A stretch of DNA of 64,000 nt from Chryseosolibacter sp035628595 (GCA_035628595.1 DASPJN010000074.1:1-64000); one strand, 5' to 3'. Counted from the first letter of the stretch, positions 9,542-18,532 are shown. Numbers and translations: made by a program. Notes: generated by a model not told the origin, from the sequence alone.

Positions 9542-9604
9542 TTTATTTTACGATTTGTCAGATCCGAAGCCTCCGCTTTCATCGTAGATTGCTCGACCTG
9601 ATTT

Positions 9605-10156
9605 ATGAACCTCCGGAAAAACGTCATCGCCCCACACTTCGCCTTAAAGGATATTTATGACCGCATGATTGATCTTGATCATTATCGCGAAAAGAAGATA
9701 CTGATCGCATTCTTTCGGCATGCCGGTTGTCCCTTCTGCAATCTTCGGGTACACGCGCTTACCAAAATCCATGAAGAGATGAAAGTGAAAGGGCTCGAAA
9801 TGATCTTCTTCTTTGAGTCCAAAGCTCCTGTGATATTGCGTAGCTCATTTCATCGTGGCGTATCTCCAATTCCAATCATCGCCGACAATGAAAAGCGCTG
9901 GTACAACGTATACGGTATTGAAAACGCACCGACCAAGTCGGCAATAAGCCACATGACGAGCTTTGTCCAAACGGCTTACAAGGCGTATCGTTCTAATGTG
10001 CCGATACATCTGATGGAAAGTGGTGAATCGATTTCAACGATGCCCGCAGAATTTCTTGTCGATCGTGGATTGGTAATTAAGCACCTGCATTACTCGCAGC
10101 GACTAAACGATCGTCTTGATCTTGATGTGATCAAAAACTTTGCTATTCAGGCGTAG
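9605..10156 (+). CDS. Peroxiredoxin-like (AhpC/TSA family) thiol protein
   Basis: A 183-residue cytoplasmic protein with a thioredoxin-fold, AhpC/TSA-like layout. After HFALKDIYDRMIDLDHYREKK, the active-site region reads FFRHAGCPFCNLRVHAL, giving a CPFC pair at residues about 41-44, where a peroxiredoxin usually has one Cys after T/P. The strands FESKAPVILRSSF and IPIIADNEKRWYNVYGI follow the normal order, and PAEFLVDRGLVIKHLHYSQRLND matches the C-terminal beta-hairpin of redox proteins in this superfamily. It likely reduces peroxides or acts as a thiol oxidoreductase; the substrate is unknown. Monocistronic, followed by a large hairpin. Confidence 0.72.
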   Translation: MNLRKNVIAPHFALKDIYDRMIDLDHYREKKILIAFFRHAGCPFCNLRVHALTKIHEEMKVKGLEMIFFFESKAPVILRSSFHRGVSPIPIIADNEKRWYNVYGIENAPTKSAISHMTSFVQTAYKAYRSNVPIHLMESGESISTMPAEFLVDRGLVIKHLHYSQRLNDRLDLDVIKNFAIQA

Positions 10157-10187
10157 CCAGATCCTCGTGGTTGTAAAAGGTTGCCCG

Positions 10188-10215
10188 ATTCTCCGAGGGT
10201 TGGCCCCCGGAGAAT
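10188..10215. other. Twelve-base-pair hairpin between convergent genes
   Basis: ATTCTCCGAGGG (10188-10199) and CCCCCGGAGAAT (10204-10215) pair with a single mismatch across a TTGG loop. It lies 32 bases past the stop of the peroxiredoxin-like gene and 38 bases before the end of the convergent hypothetical gene. No U-tract follows on either strand, so it may be a bidirectional attenuator, an RNA 3'-end stabiliser or a U-less terminator. Confidence 0.6.
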
Positions 10216-10253
10216 GAGCAGGTTATGATTAGAGGAGATTGGTTTGGTTTCGC

Positions 10254-10580
10254 TTAGTAGCTATAGACACCCACCTGGGCGGGCTCAACGCGAGCTTGAT
10301 ATACCTTATCAAATTTCGATTTGAAGGCGCAGGCAATGGTGATCTCAGAAAGCCTTAAGGTACTGTTAACCAAATGCTTTCCTGTAACATCTTGCGGCTT
10401 TAGCTGAATAACAACCTCATAGTCGAGAATGACCTTTTCAACGGCCGTCATAAACACACCTGAGCCTAATACAGGGCTTGTGATCCCGACCACATTTCCA
10501 AATTCCTTACTATGGATGAGGATTCGAAGAATGTCTTCACCAGCGGTGACGAACTCAAGTTCAGGTCTATGCTTTTCCAT
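10254..10580 (-). CDS. Hypothetical protein, 108 residues
   Basis: I do not recognise this protein. It is 108 residues, has no signal peptide or membrane segment, and is predicted to alternate strands and helices (FVTAGEDILRILIHSKEFG, VILDYEVVIQLKPQDVTG, LRLSEITIACAFKSKFDKVY). The ATG at 10580 is the only good start. It is isolated: the region upstream is non-coding and the gene downstream is convergent. Confidence 0.6.
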   Translation of the reverse strand: MEKHRPELEFVTAGEDILRILIHSKEFGNVVGITSPVLGSGVFMTAVEKVILDYEVVIQLKPQDVTGKHLVNSTLRLSEITIACAFKSKFDKVYQARVEPAQVGVYSY

Positions 10581-10945
10581 ATCTGCGTGTGTTTAGCCTT
10601 TGGTGTGAAATCCACTGCCGCCAGGAATACCCGAACCTTCAATGGATAGAAATGGACGGAATAAAAAAATAATGCCCAAAGAGGCTAAGCGTTCAGGCGA
10701 TCAAAAAGGGATCTTTTAACCGTTCAAAATCAGTTAACTCAGGTACAAGGTTAAGGGAAAACGATAAACAGACCGCTAATTGCTTTTTGTGATCGTATTT
10801 CTTCCCTACCCGGGACTGTGATGAAAAGTGATGAGAAATTAGTGGATGTGGAATAAAGATAACAATTCACTCGGCGCTCGGAAAAGATGTTCCGCCATTG
10901 AGAAGGAATTCAGGCCGTATCGTGACGGCCCGAATGAAATGAATG
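10581..10945. other. Non-coding stretch with one hairpin
   Basis: About 365 bases without a supported gene. The only structure seen is GGCCGT-ATCGTG-ACGGCC at 10913-10930, 16 bases beyond the stop of the His-rich lipoprotein and therefore a possible weak terminator for it, although only short T runs follow. The rest probably holds the promoter of the 108-residue hypothetical gene. Confidence 0.5.
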
Positions 10946-11398
10946 TCAATGCTCGTGGTCGTGGCCATGCTCTTTGCCACCACCATACCAGGTTTCCTGA
11001 ATTTCATGGAACGTATCATGGAGCTTGGTCAGATTGTCTCCGATTTCCTGATCGTTGCCCGCCTGAACTTTATCGCGCAATGCCACCGATTCGTTCTTCA
11101 ACCGTTCAATCTTGCTTTTCATTTGGTCATTGTCAACCTTCTTAGGAAGCGGCGCATTCAACCACTTCTCAGCCGAAGCTACTAAATCGTTCGCTTTTGC
11201 TTTCACTGGCGCAAGATCTGCACTGTCCTTATACGGATGAAATGTTTCCGCCATCACCATGTGATAGTCGTCCATTTCTTTCCACTCTTCACTTTCATTT
11301 TCGTGCTCATGGGCGGTTGTGGATTTCTTTTCACCACATGCAAAGGCGAATAGCGCGACCATTAAAAAACACGCTGCCTGGATAAATCTGATTTTCAT
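10946..11398 (-). CDS. Histidine-rich lipoprotein, 150 residues
   Basis: The N-terminus MKIRFIQAACFLMVALFAFAC ends in a lipobox with the lipidated Cys at residue 21, so the protein is membrane-anchored outside the cytoplasm. Soon after comes an acidic His/Glu stretch (TTAHEHENESEEW) and the C-terminus is EHGHDHEH; both ends look able to bind divalent metals. The centre (residues 45-135) is helical and rich in Lys/Asp, similar in character to periplasmic four-helix cytochrome b562-like or CpxP-like proteins, but no family motif is certain. Metal buffering is an inference from the His clusters. Single gene, followed by a hairpin. Confidence 0.65.
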   Translation of the reverse strand: MKIRFIQAACFLMVALFAFACGEKKSTTAHEHENESEEWKEMDDYHMVMAETFHPYKDSADLAPVKAKANDLVASAEKWLNAPLPKKVDNDQMKSKIERLKNESVALRDKVQAGNDQEIGDNLTKLHDTFHEIQETWYGGGKEHGHDHEH

Positions 11399-11435
11399 AT
11401 TAGATAACGTTATTATAATGCTTCAAAGATATTAA

Positions 11436-14400
11436 TTAATGACGGTCTCTCCGCCTGTATTTGCGAGTACCTTCCAGGAGGGAAATTAATTTTTGGAGAG
11501 CATCGAAATATAAAGTAATGAACAGTACGAGTGTCATGCTCCATATCACCGCAATATTGAAATACAGTGTATCGATGTGCGCTCCCAGAAAATGCTTGGT
11601 AGGCTGATATAGATTCGCTGAGAAATCAAACGGATGCGATGGTCTGTGTTCGTCCATGTAGATCGGGAAGATTTTCTGAATCAACTTTCCATCATATTCA
11701 ATGATCCTGTCAGTGGCGGTCATGTTCTTTACCGCATCTGTCACAGCCTGGTTTACATATTGATTGCGCGCATCATCAAATAATCTGGCCTGAGTGTCCG
11801 TAGCCGTAAGTGAATCGATCAGCTGTTCTTTCTCGGCAGTGGCACGGTCAAGTCGCTGCGTATAGAACTGTTTTAGTGCGCGCAGGAACGTTGCGGTCTT
11901 CACATAAACCGTTGAGTCAAATTTTCCGACACGTAGCTTGTCGACCTCTGGAAGCTTATCCGCTCCTACGATCTGCAACTCACGCTCGACTTCATTCCGC
12001 AGTAATGTTACAGCATCTACGAATGCTGTATTTCGAGCGTTTCTCCATGATGACCTGCTGTTCAGGCAATACGCAAGTTTTGACTCCAGGGTCGGGATGA
12101 AGTAAATCCTTTTATATTCGGATTGAGCAGCTAATTTATCGATTTCATAAAACTTTTGCTCGAAAGGGTTATCCTTGAATTGAGTAACCATGTATGCTTC
12201 AAAAGCCCATCTCGATGCCATCACCTCTCCCATTAACGGTATGCCTACGGGCTTCCCGACACGCGGATTGAATTTGTCAAACCCAATAACGACGCCGCTT
12301 AACAATAACTGGGGAATGATCAGTATCGGGATGAGAATATAAATCGTAACCGCAGAGTTAAATGACGCGGAAATGTTTAAGCCCAGCATATTAGCGAAAC
12401 ACGTACAGGTAAATAAGATCATCCAGTACCGCATCTCCGTGAAGGGAATCTCAAGTATATAATTACCAACAAGTACGAATAGTATTGTTTGAATCGCGGA
12501 TATCGTAAACAACACCGTTACTTTTGAAACGAGATAACTACTCCTGCTCAGATGAAGGAACTTTTCGCGCTTTAGGATCTTCCGGTCCCTGAATATTTCC
12601 TCGGCGCTCATCGTCAAGCCAAAGAACAATGCCACAACGACACTCATGAAAAAGAACACCGGAATGTTCTGATTATGATAGAAACTGTAGGATGTTTCAC
12701 CTTTCAAAACGTCATGATATTTCACCATAAACGCAATGAAGAATGCCAGCACTGGTGCTTCGAACAGGTTGATATACAGATACTGTTTGTTAGCCAGTTT
12801 CGCAAGCACATCACGGGTAACGAACGTGCGCAATTGCCGAAACCATCCCGGGATCTCCTGCGCTACCGGAAGTTCCTCTCGAACGTGACTGATCTTTGGG
12901 AGTTTGATTCGCTGTTTAAAATACTGATACCACTGACCCGGTGAAATCTTCCTTGTACTCGTATGACGACCGTATTCATTAACAACCTTTGTTTCGATGA
13001 TGCTGAAAATCTGCTCAGGATTAATATTCCCACACTCAGGACACGAACCCTGGTTTTTGTTGGCAGCATTAATGACATCTCTAAAATACACGACAGCATC
13101 GATTGGGTTACCATAATAAATTTGAAACCCGCCTGCATCAGTAATCACCAAAGTGTCGAACATCTTGAAGATATCGGACGAGGGCTGATGGATGACAACG
13201 AAGACCATTTTTCCGCGCAACGCAAGTTCTTTCAACAGATCCATGATGTTTTCCGAATCGCGTGACGATAACCCGGAAGTCGGTTCATCCACGAAAAGAA
13301 CAGCAGGCTCGCGCAATAATTCCAACCCAATATTCAAACGCTTGCGCTGTCCACCACTGATCGTTTTCTGTAGCGGCGTTCCAACCTTCAGGTTTCGAAT
13401 CTCCGTCAGTCCAAGACTAATCAGTGTATGCTCAACAAGTTTGTCAACTTGGGCTTTCGAATACTGTCCGAAACATAAACGCGCAGCATAAAACAAATTC
13501 TCGTAAACAGTGAGATCTTCCATCAGAAGATCGTCCTGCGGAATATATCCGATTATGCCCCGAACGCGATGCGGCTCCTCGTGAATGTCGATGCCATTGA
13601 CCGACACTCGTCCGCTCGATGGTTTTTCATTGCCGTTAAGCACGTTTAGCAATGTCGATTTACCGGAACCGCTCGAACCCATAATACCAATGAGCTTTCC
13701 GCCGTGTTCGGCGATGTTGATGTTCTGTAACCCCGCACGGCCACTTCTGAAGTGATAGAAAAGATGATCAGCACTAAAGGTAATGTGCGTCTTACTTTCA
13801 CCTGTGAGAAAGCGGCTGATGATGTCGCTGTAATAAATCGACTCGATCTTATCTCCGCGAATGGTACTGCCTGTCGGGAAAACATCGATCTTTCGACTCT
13901 TCAGAAGAATCGAGTTCAGATAGAGGGTGGTGATACCCAGATATTTGATGAAATAAGTTTCGGCATCCGGCAACCTCAGGATAGCAATCAACCCAGTGAG
14001 ATTCTTCTCTACGATCCGCGGGCCGGGATATAGTTTAGCATCAGAGCCTTCGTCAATGATCAGTACGTTGCGGGAGGCAAGCTCATCGATATCCTGACCT
14101 AATACAAAAGCTTGTAACGCCTGCATGTCATGCTTCGGTAATTTCAAAGCCTGTCCAATATAAAAGATCAGGTTGCCCTGCCTGTCAGAAATTTCATTGT
14201 CCGACGAAACCAGTTCAATGATTTTAATGATCAATACAAACTTCTGCTGCATGGTTAATGCCTGGTTAACCTGCTTGATGATCTGCATGATCTTTGCCCA
14301 GTCGTCAACAAAAATTTGCGTGTCCTCATCCAGGCTGCTGAGATCCTGCGGAGCGTTTATACGATGCGAGTGGCTCAGTTCATCGAAAACCTTAAGGTAA

Positions 14401-14531
14401 TAAGCAGTAGCCTCCCGGTTAAGATGAAGGCTGAGAAATTCCTGGACGTTAGACCGCTCCTCCTCTGTAATACGCTCGCGGGCTACAATAGCAAAAAGTT
14501 GGATGATTGCTTTGAGAAGTTCTTCGCTCAT
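11436..14531 (-). CDS. ABC-2 type ATP-binding/permease fusion protein
   Basis: A 1031-residue half-transporter with the ATPase before the membrane domain, as in ABCG/White-type and Bacteroidota exporters. Residues 1-170 form a helical TerB-like region (LIIKIIELVSSDNEISDRQG). The nucleotide-binding domain has Walker A MGSSGSGKSTLL (about 283), Q-loop IGYIPQDDLL, signature ISGGQRKRLNIGLELL, Walker B AVLFVDEPTSG and the H-loop VIHQPSS. A Cys pair (CPECGNINPEQIF) sits between ATPase and membrane parts. Six or so membrane helices lie in the C-terminal half, interrupted by a large extracytoplasmic loop. Substrate is unknown. It stands alone in its transcription unit. Confidence 0.9.
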   Translation of the reverse strand: MSEELLKAIIQLFAIVARERITEEERSNVQEFLSLHLNREATAYYLKVFDELSHSHRINAPQDLSSLDEDTQIFVDDWAKIMQIIKQVNQALTMQQKFVLIIKIIELVSSDNEISDRQGNLIFYIGQALKLPKHDMQALQAFVLGQDIDELASRNVLIIDEGSDAKLYPGPRIVEKNLTGLIAILRLPDAETYFIKYLGITTLYLNSILLKSRKIDVFPTGSTIRGDKIESIYYSDIISRFLTGESKTHITFSADHLFYHFRSGRAGLQNINIAEHGGKLIGIMGSSGSGKSTLLNVLNGNEKPSSGRVSVNGIDIHEEPHRVRGIIGYIPQDDLLMEDLTVYENLFYAARLCFGQYSKAQVDKLVEHTLISLGLTEIRNLKVGTPLQKTISGGQRKRLNIGLELLREPAVLFVDEPTSGLSSRDSENIMDLLKELALRGKMVFVVIHQPSSDIFKMFDTLVITDAGGFQIYYGNPIDAVVYFRDVINAANKNQGSCPECGNINPEQIFSIIETKVVNEYGRHTSTRKISPGQWYQYFKQRIKLPKISHVREELPVAQEIPGWFRQLRTFVTRDVLAKLANKQYLYINLFEAPVLAFFIAFMVKYHDVLKGETSYSFYHNQNIPVFFFMSVVVALFFGLTMSAEEIFRDRKILKREKFLHLSRSSYLVSKVTVLFTISAIQTILFVLVGNYILEIPFTEMRYWMILFTCTCFANMLGLNISASFNSAVTIYILIPILIIPQLLLSGVVIGFDKFNPRVGKPVGIPLMGEVMASRWAFEAYMVTQFKDNPFEQKFYEIDKLAAQSEYKRIYFIPTLESKLAYCLNSRSSWRNARNTAFVDAVTLLRNEVERELQIVGADKLPEVDKLRVGKFDSTVYVKTATFLRALKQFYTQRLDRATAEKEQLIDSLTATDTQARLFDDARNQYVNQAVTDAVKNMTATDRIIEYDGKLIQKIFPIYMDEHRPSHPFDFSANLYQPTKHFLGAHIDTLYFNIAVIWSMTLVLFITLYFDALQKLISLLEGTRKYRRRDRH

Positions 14532-14663
14532 GGGTTACTGGACTGCTCCAAAATACGGAATTAGCAAGATTAAACACTTCGCAACATGAAACAAAGAATC
14601 AACTTTGTTTTCTGGTGCTGACTAATGAGACGCCCGAATGCTATTCAAGTTACGATCGGTCAA

Positions 14664-14695
14664 ACAAAAAAAGCTGCCGGTTTCCCGACAGCTTT
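14664..14695 (-). terminator. Rho-independent terminator of the Prc protease gene
   Basis: On the minus strand AAAGCUGUCGG and CCGGCAGCUUU pair around a GAAA tetraloop (14670-14695), followed by a run of seven T residues. It lies 22 bases past the stop of the protease gene. Confidence 0.92.
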
Positions 14696-14717
14696 CCATT
14701 TATCATTTTGAATGTTT

Positions 14718-16757
14718 CTAACCGATCTTAGTTGTGATCAAATCACCCAGGATGAACAACCCTTCGCGGAGGTACTCGTCTTCCATCTCATTAAGATTGC
14801 TTACACGTGGTGTATCACTATCGGTGATCGTTCCGCTAAGTTTCCGTGACGCTGTCTTCTTTTCAGCTTCTTCCATTTCTTTTTTGCGATTCGCTTCATT
14901 GAGAGAAAGACGGGTGTCTTTCATGCTCTTTCGCATATCTTCTGTCTCATCAACAAGCCTGGTCAATTGTTTGTCCGTTTTCAGCCTGTCCGTATGCGAC
15001 TTATTCAATCCTGCAAGGATCTTATCATTGATCACCGGTGTTTTTTGATAAAGCGTTCCGCGAATTTCGTCCCACGGCAAAGCGCTCGGACTTGAGCTTT
15101 CGCCAAATTGATCAGAGTCAAGCGCCGAAGGAAGCTTGATGTCAGGCGTTACACCCTTATGCTGTGTACTGCTTCCCGTTACGCGATAAAATTTCTGGAA
15201 CGTGAGTTTTAGCTGACCAACCTCATTCTTCGGGTCGTTGATGAACTGATGAAGATCTATTACAGTTTGCACAGTTCCTTTTCCATAAGTGGATTCACCC
15301 ACTACAACACCGCGGTTATAATCCTGAATGGCACCAGCAAATATTTCTGAAGCCGAAGCCGAAAACCTGTTTGTTAACACAACGAGCGGGCCAGCGTACA
15401 CCATATCCGGATCGTCATCGCTGCCTACTTCTATTCTGTTTGCTGAGCTTTTCACCTGTACTACAGGTCCATTTTTGATAAACAAACCGGTGAGGTCGAT
15501 AGCCTCTGCAAGAGACCCACCACCATTATTACGGAGGTCGAGAACCATGCCATCGACGTTTTCTGCCTGCAATTGCTTGATCAGCTTCTGTACGTCGCGG
15601 GTTGTGCTATTATAGTTAGGATCTCCTTTCTGATAAGCCTCGAAATCCATATAAAAGCTTGGCAACGTAATAACACCCAGCTTCAGGTCTTTTCCATTCT
15701 TATTGTAATGAATGATATCTTTTTTCGCTTGTTGGTCTTCGAGTTTGATCTTATCGCGAACGAGTTCAATTTCTTTCGGTTTGCCTGTTACACCCGTCTC
15801 CGCAGGAAGAATGGATAATCTTACTTTTGTTCCTTTCGGTCCCTTTATGAGTTTCACCACGTCATCGATTCTCCAACCAATAACGTCGACCATTTCTCCA
15901 TCGTCACCCTGACCCACAGCAATAATCCTGTCGTTGGGAGCAATTAACTTACTCTTCTCAGCGGGGCCGCCGGGCAATACTTCAACCACTTTCGTGTAGT
16001 CATTGTCCGTCTGAAGCCTCGCTCCAATTCCTTCGAGGGAAAGACTGATGCTTTGTTTGAACCTATCTGCAGCAGCCGGAGAAAAATAGTTTGTATGAGG
16101 ATCATACGCCTCTGTGATGGTGTTCATGTAAATGCTGAAGATGTCTTCGGTATTCACATCTTTAGTATATGACTTGATCAGCCGGTCATATCTCTCGGCT
16201 AAGGTCTTTTTGATTTCAGGCGTTCCTTTTCCGGCGAGCTTTAATGAAAGGGCCTGGCTTTTGACAATCTTACGCCACACCTCATTTAGCTCAGCTTCCG
16301 TTTTGCACCATGGCTCCTTCTCTCTATCTGTTTCATAATACTCATCAATGGTGTAGTCAAAATCCTGGTTGACAAGATGGTCCATGACGTACTTCATCCG
16401 TTCATCAAAGCGATTCTTGAATACACCATAGATCTCGTATGCCGGGTCCACGTTCTCTTTTTTCGTGAGGTCATCCAACTCATACCTGTAGCGTTCAAAT
16501 GAGGCAATATCCTGGGCAGTAAAATAAGTTTTACTGTTGTCCAGATTTTGAACGTAGCTATCCAGAATAACAGACGACAACGAATCATTAAAATGAATTT
16601 TCCGGTAATGATTATTGTCAAGAATGTAAGAAACAATTTTTGCTTCTTTTCCGAAGACAGGTTTAGGTTTTAGTTGGGTACTGTCTGGTAGATACCCAAA
16701 AACGGGGGAGGTTGCAATGGCAATTCCCGCAATGATTCCGAAGACTACGCGCATCAT
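14718..16757 (-). CDS. prc: Carboxy-terminal processing protease Prc/Tsp (S41)
   Basis: A 679-residue periplasmic serine protease that trims or degrades envelope proteins from their C-termini. An N-terminal signal or anchor (VVFGIIAGIAIATSPVFG) precedes the helical Tsp N-domain. The PDZ domain is at about 240-330 (SLEGIGARLQ, LPGGPAEKSKLIAPNDRIIAVGQ). The catalytic core shows VDGMVLDLRNNGGGSLAEA, the nucleophile in RFSASASEIFAGA (about residue 464) and the general-base Lys in GESTYGKGTVQT. The C-terminal part has the basic DUF3340-type tail. Length matches E. coli Prc (682). ATG at 16757 or the next codon. It has its own terminator. Confidence 0.95.
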   Translation of the reverse strand: MMRVVFGIIAGIAIATSPVFGYLPDSTQLKPKPVFGKEAKIVSYILDNNHYRKIHFNDSLSSVILDSYVQNLDNSKTYFTAQDIASFERYRYELDDLTKKENVDPAYEIYGVFKNRFDERMKYVMDHLVNQDFDYTIDEYYETDREKEPWCKTEAELNEVWRKIVKSQALSLKLAGKGTPEIKKTLAERYDRLIKSYTKDVNTEDIFSIYMNTITEAYDPHTNYFSPAAADRFKQSISLSLEGIGARLQTDNDYTKVVEVLPGGPAEKSKLIAPNDRIIAVGQGDDGEMVDVIGWRIDDVVKLIKGPKGTKVRLSILPAETGVTGKPKEIELVRDKIKLEDQQAKKDIIHYNKNGKDLKLGVITLPSFYMDFEAYQKGDPNYNSTTRDVQKLIKQLQAENVDGMVLDLRNNGGGSLAEAIDLTGLFIKNGPVVQVKSSANRIEVGSDDDPDMVYAGPLVVLTNRFSASASEIFAGAIQDYNRGVVVGESTYGKGTVQTVIDLHQFINDPKNEVGQLKLTFQKFYRVTGSSTQHKGVTPDIKLPSALDSDQFGESSSPSALPWDEIRGTLYQKTPVINDKILAGLNKSHTDRLKTDKQLTRLVDETEDMRKSMKDTRLSLNEANRKKEMEEAEKKTASRKLSGTITDSDTPRVSNLNEMEDEYLREGLFILGDLITTKIG

Positions 16758-16845
16758 AAGCTTAACTCTTTTCTATCGAACGAAAAACTCAACACAAAAG
16801 TTGATATCAATACACTACCAAATTCGATGCCGGCTATGAAGCAGC

Positions 16846-17736
16846 CTATTTTTCTTTTATTTCGGTAAGAAATTTCTGGGCCTGCATGAGATCGGCGAAT
16901 TCGAAGAATTTGGATCCTCCGCTTGATGAGTGTATCTCGACTTTTACGAGAACGACGTCTTTAACGGCATCCTTTTGGGAATTGCGTTCATTTTTATAGT
17001 CATCAACCTCCATGGTTGAAATTTTAAAGGCAGTAGCCCGCACTGATTTACAATATGAGCACTCGTAATGCTTGATCAACTCTCCCTGTTGTGTTGCAGT
17101 CGGCTGCTGGGTAATTTCCTCACGAACAACTTTCAGTGTAAAAAAGCCGCAATTGCCGCATTCAAGCGCTCTCAGGTGACCCTGATACTTTTCAATAATA
17201 ACTTCATTTGTTTTTTCGTCGATCCACACATCGTAATCAATTGAAAACACGTCTTCTTCAGCTTTCATACCGGCATCCAGGTGAACGTCTTCTTCGTGTT
17301 CTGCCAGGAGGCGCATTTTGTTGCCCGTTTTAGGATTGACACGGGGTTGATAGCGCCATTTTCTTAGCTTTTTATCCACCCTTGACGGATAGTAGTACTC
17401 CAGGATCAGAAATGAAACGTATCCCACAAGCGTACCGCCGGCAACGGAAATAAACAGGCGCACAAAGAACCATACCCCCATTTCACTGAGCTTTTCCATA
17501 CCATAACGGTTAATGATAAAAGCGACTGCAAGCGCAAGGCAGATAAAAACCAGCTCAAGGTTCTTGACCTCTCTCCTATTGACAAACTCATATTTTTCAC
17601 GCGGCGTTTCAAGCGTAGAAACCTTAATAAAATGATAAAGTACAATTACAATTGCCGCTACTGCTAATAAAATTGAACCAATAAGCATAGCAGCATGCCA
17701 TATCATAAGGAACGAATCGGGCTGGGTATTTTCCAT
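16846..17736 (-). CDS. Membrane protein with C-terminal zinc-ribbon-like Cys pairs
   Basis: A 296-residue protein with three hydrophobic helices at about residues 12-37, 60-80 and 88-113, then a cytoplasmic or soluble domain. Two Cys pairs, CGNC (about 193) and CSYC (about 227), are spaced as a zinc ribbon. The last 30 residues (GGSKFFEFADLMQAQKFLTEIKEK) look like a small adaptor helix pair. I do not know the family's function. Same strand as prc with 88 bases between them. Confidence 0.65.
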   Translation of the reverse strand: MENTQPDSFLMIWHAAMLIGSILLAVAAIVIVLYHFIKVSTLETPREKYEFVNRREVKNLELVFICLALAVAFIINRYGMEKLSEMGVWFFVRLFISVAGGTLVGYVSFLILEYYYPSRVDKKLRKWRYQPRVNPKTGNKMRLLAEHEEDVHLDAGMKAEEDVFSIDYDVWIDEKTNEVIIEKYQGHLRALECGNCGFFTLKVVREEITQQPTATQQGELIKHYECSYCKSVRATAFKISTMEVDDYKNERNSQKDAVKDVVLVKVEIHSSSGGSKFFEFADLMQAQKFLTEIKEK

Positions 17737-17790
17737 ATTGACGTTTAATAGATTTTAAATATAGAAATTAAAATTAATTGCAAGCCGCTT

Positions 17791-17798
17791 TACCTTTG
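17791..17798 (+). promoter_or_regulatory. Bacteroidota -7 element (TACCTTTG)
   Basis: TACCTTTG matches the TAnnTTTG consensus of the Bacteroidota housekeeping sigma factor and sits six bases before the ATG of the 47-residue ORF, implying a leaderless or very short-leader transcript. No convincing -33 TTG at the normal distance is seen. Confidence 0.4.
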
Positions 17799-17804
17799 CG
17801 GATC

Positions 17805-17948
17805 ATGAAAAAATCAATTTTTAGAGCGCTGGCAAAACTTAACAAACTGGTATTGCCGCGTTACAGCAAACGGAACTTAAACCATCTTACAAAGATTGAT
17901 AAGATTCTGATAGCGTGGCGTTATTACGGCACCACTAATTCACTATAA
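17805..17948 (+). CDS. Small basic protein, 47 residues, of a conserved Bacteroidota type
   Basis: ATG at 17805, TAA at 17946-17948. The product begins MKKSIFRALAKLNKLVLPRY and ends IAWRYYGTTNSL. From memory, short proteins of this pattern (MKK..LAKLNK..LP.. ending WRYYVT...L) are widespread in Bacteroidota and are sometimes labelled SsrA-binding protein, although they are far shorter than SmpB; I could not confirm this. It is strongly basic and helical, and the overlap with a -7 element supports expression. Lies between a membrane protein gene and a pyrophosphohydrolase gene, both on the other strand. Easily missed because of its size. Confidence 0.7.
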   Translation: MKKSIFRALAKLNKLVLPRYSKRNLNHLTKIDKILIAWRYYGTTNSL

Positions 17949-17959
17949 ATTAGTGTCGG

Positions 17960-18436
17960 TCAGTTATTTACGCGAAGCAAACCCTGCAGATCTGCTGGAC
18001 TATAATTAATAGACTTGATCGTCTTGTTGTCTGCCTTCCGGTATATCAGGAATTTTTCTCCTTCCTTTACATAATAGCATTCAGTGCCATCTTTTTTCCG
18101 GTAGTGCTCAACCGTCTGCTGCGCTTCTTCTTCGGTGAAACACGCTTTGCTCATATTTGATCGTTGCACTTCCTCAAAGAGCGCCTTGAATTTCTCGCCC
18201 AATCCGAATTCGAGAATTGCCCCCGCCAACACATATTGAATATCACAAAGCGCATCAGCGACTTCAACAATATCTTTCTCAAGTATAGCAACTTCCAACT
18301 CCTTCAGCTCTTCGGCGATCAGGGCGACTCGGAGCTTGCATCGGTCTTCCGACGGGATTGCCGGAGCGGGTAGAATCGGATGTTTAAAGGTGTTATGGAA
18401 TTCAGCAACAAGGTTAAGCGCATCTGGTTGTGTCAT
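17960..18436 (-). CDS. MazG-like nucleoside triphosphate pyrophosphohydrolase
   Basis: A 158-residue all-alpha NTP pyrophosphatase-type protein. The metal-binding signature is visible as EELKELEVAI (about residue 43) followed by IVEVADALCDIQYVL (about 57), the E-x-x-E ... E-x-x-D arrangement of the MazG/HisE superfamily. The C-terminal part (DGTECYYVKEGEKFLIYRKADNKTIKSINYSPADL) is typical of the Bacteroidota subfamily that adds a small beta domain. It probably hydrolyses a non-canonical or nucleotide substrate to monophosphate and pyrophosphate; substrate is unknown. Start is the ATG at 18436. Confidence 0.8.
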   Translation of the reverse strand: MTQPDALNLVAEFHNTFKHPILPAPAIPSEDRCKLRVALIAEELKELEVAILEKDIVEVADALCDIQYVLAGAILEFGLGEKFKALFEEVQRSNMSKACFTEEEAQQTVEHYRKKDGTECYYVKEGEKFLIYRKADNKTIKSINYSPADLQGLLRVNN

Positions 18437-18532
18437 GAAATCTGGGTAAATAGTGGCTTTGTTTTAACTTTTCTTTAACAGCAATATTAATGCAGCAGAA
18501 GGCAAATCTGTAACAAATCTCGAAAATTGGCG

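Noticed and set aside
10846..11185. Plus-strand frames opposite the His-rich lipoprotein
   Set aside because: The minus-strand lipoprotein has a signal peptide and lipobox; the plus-strand frames have neither and start in its 3' region.
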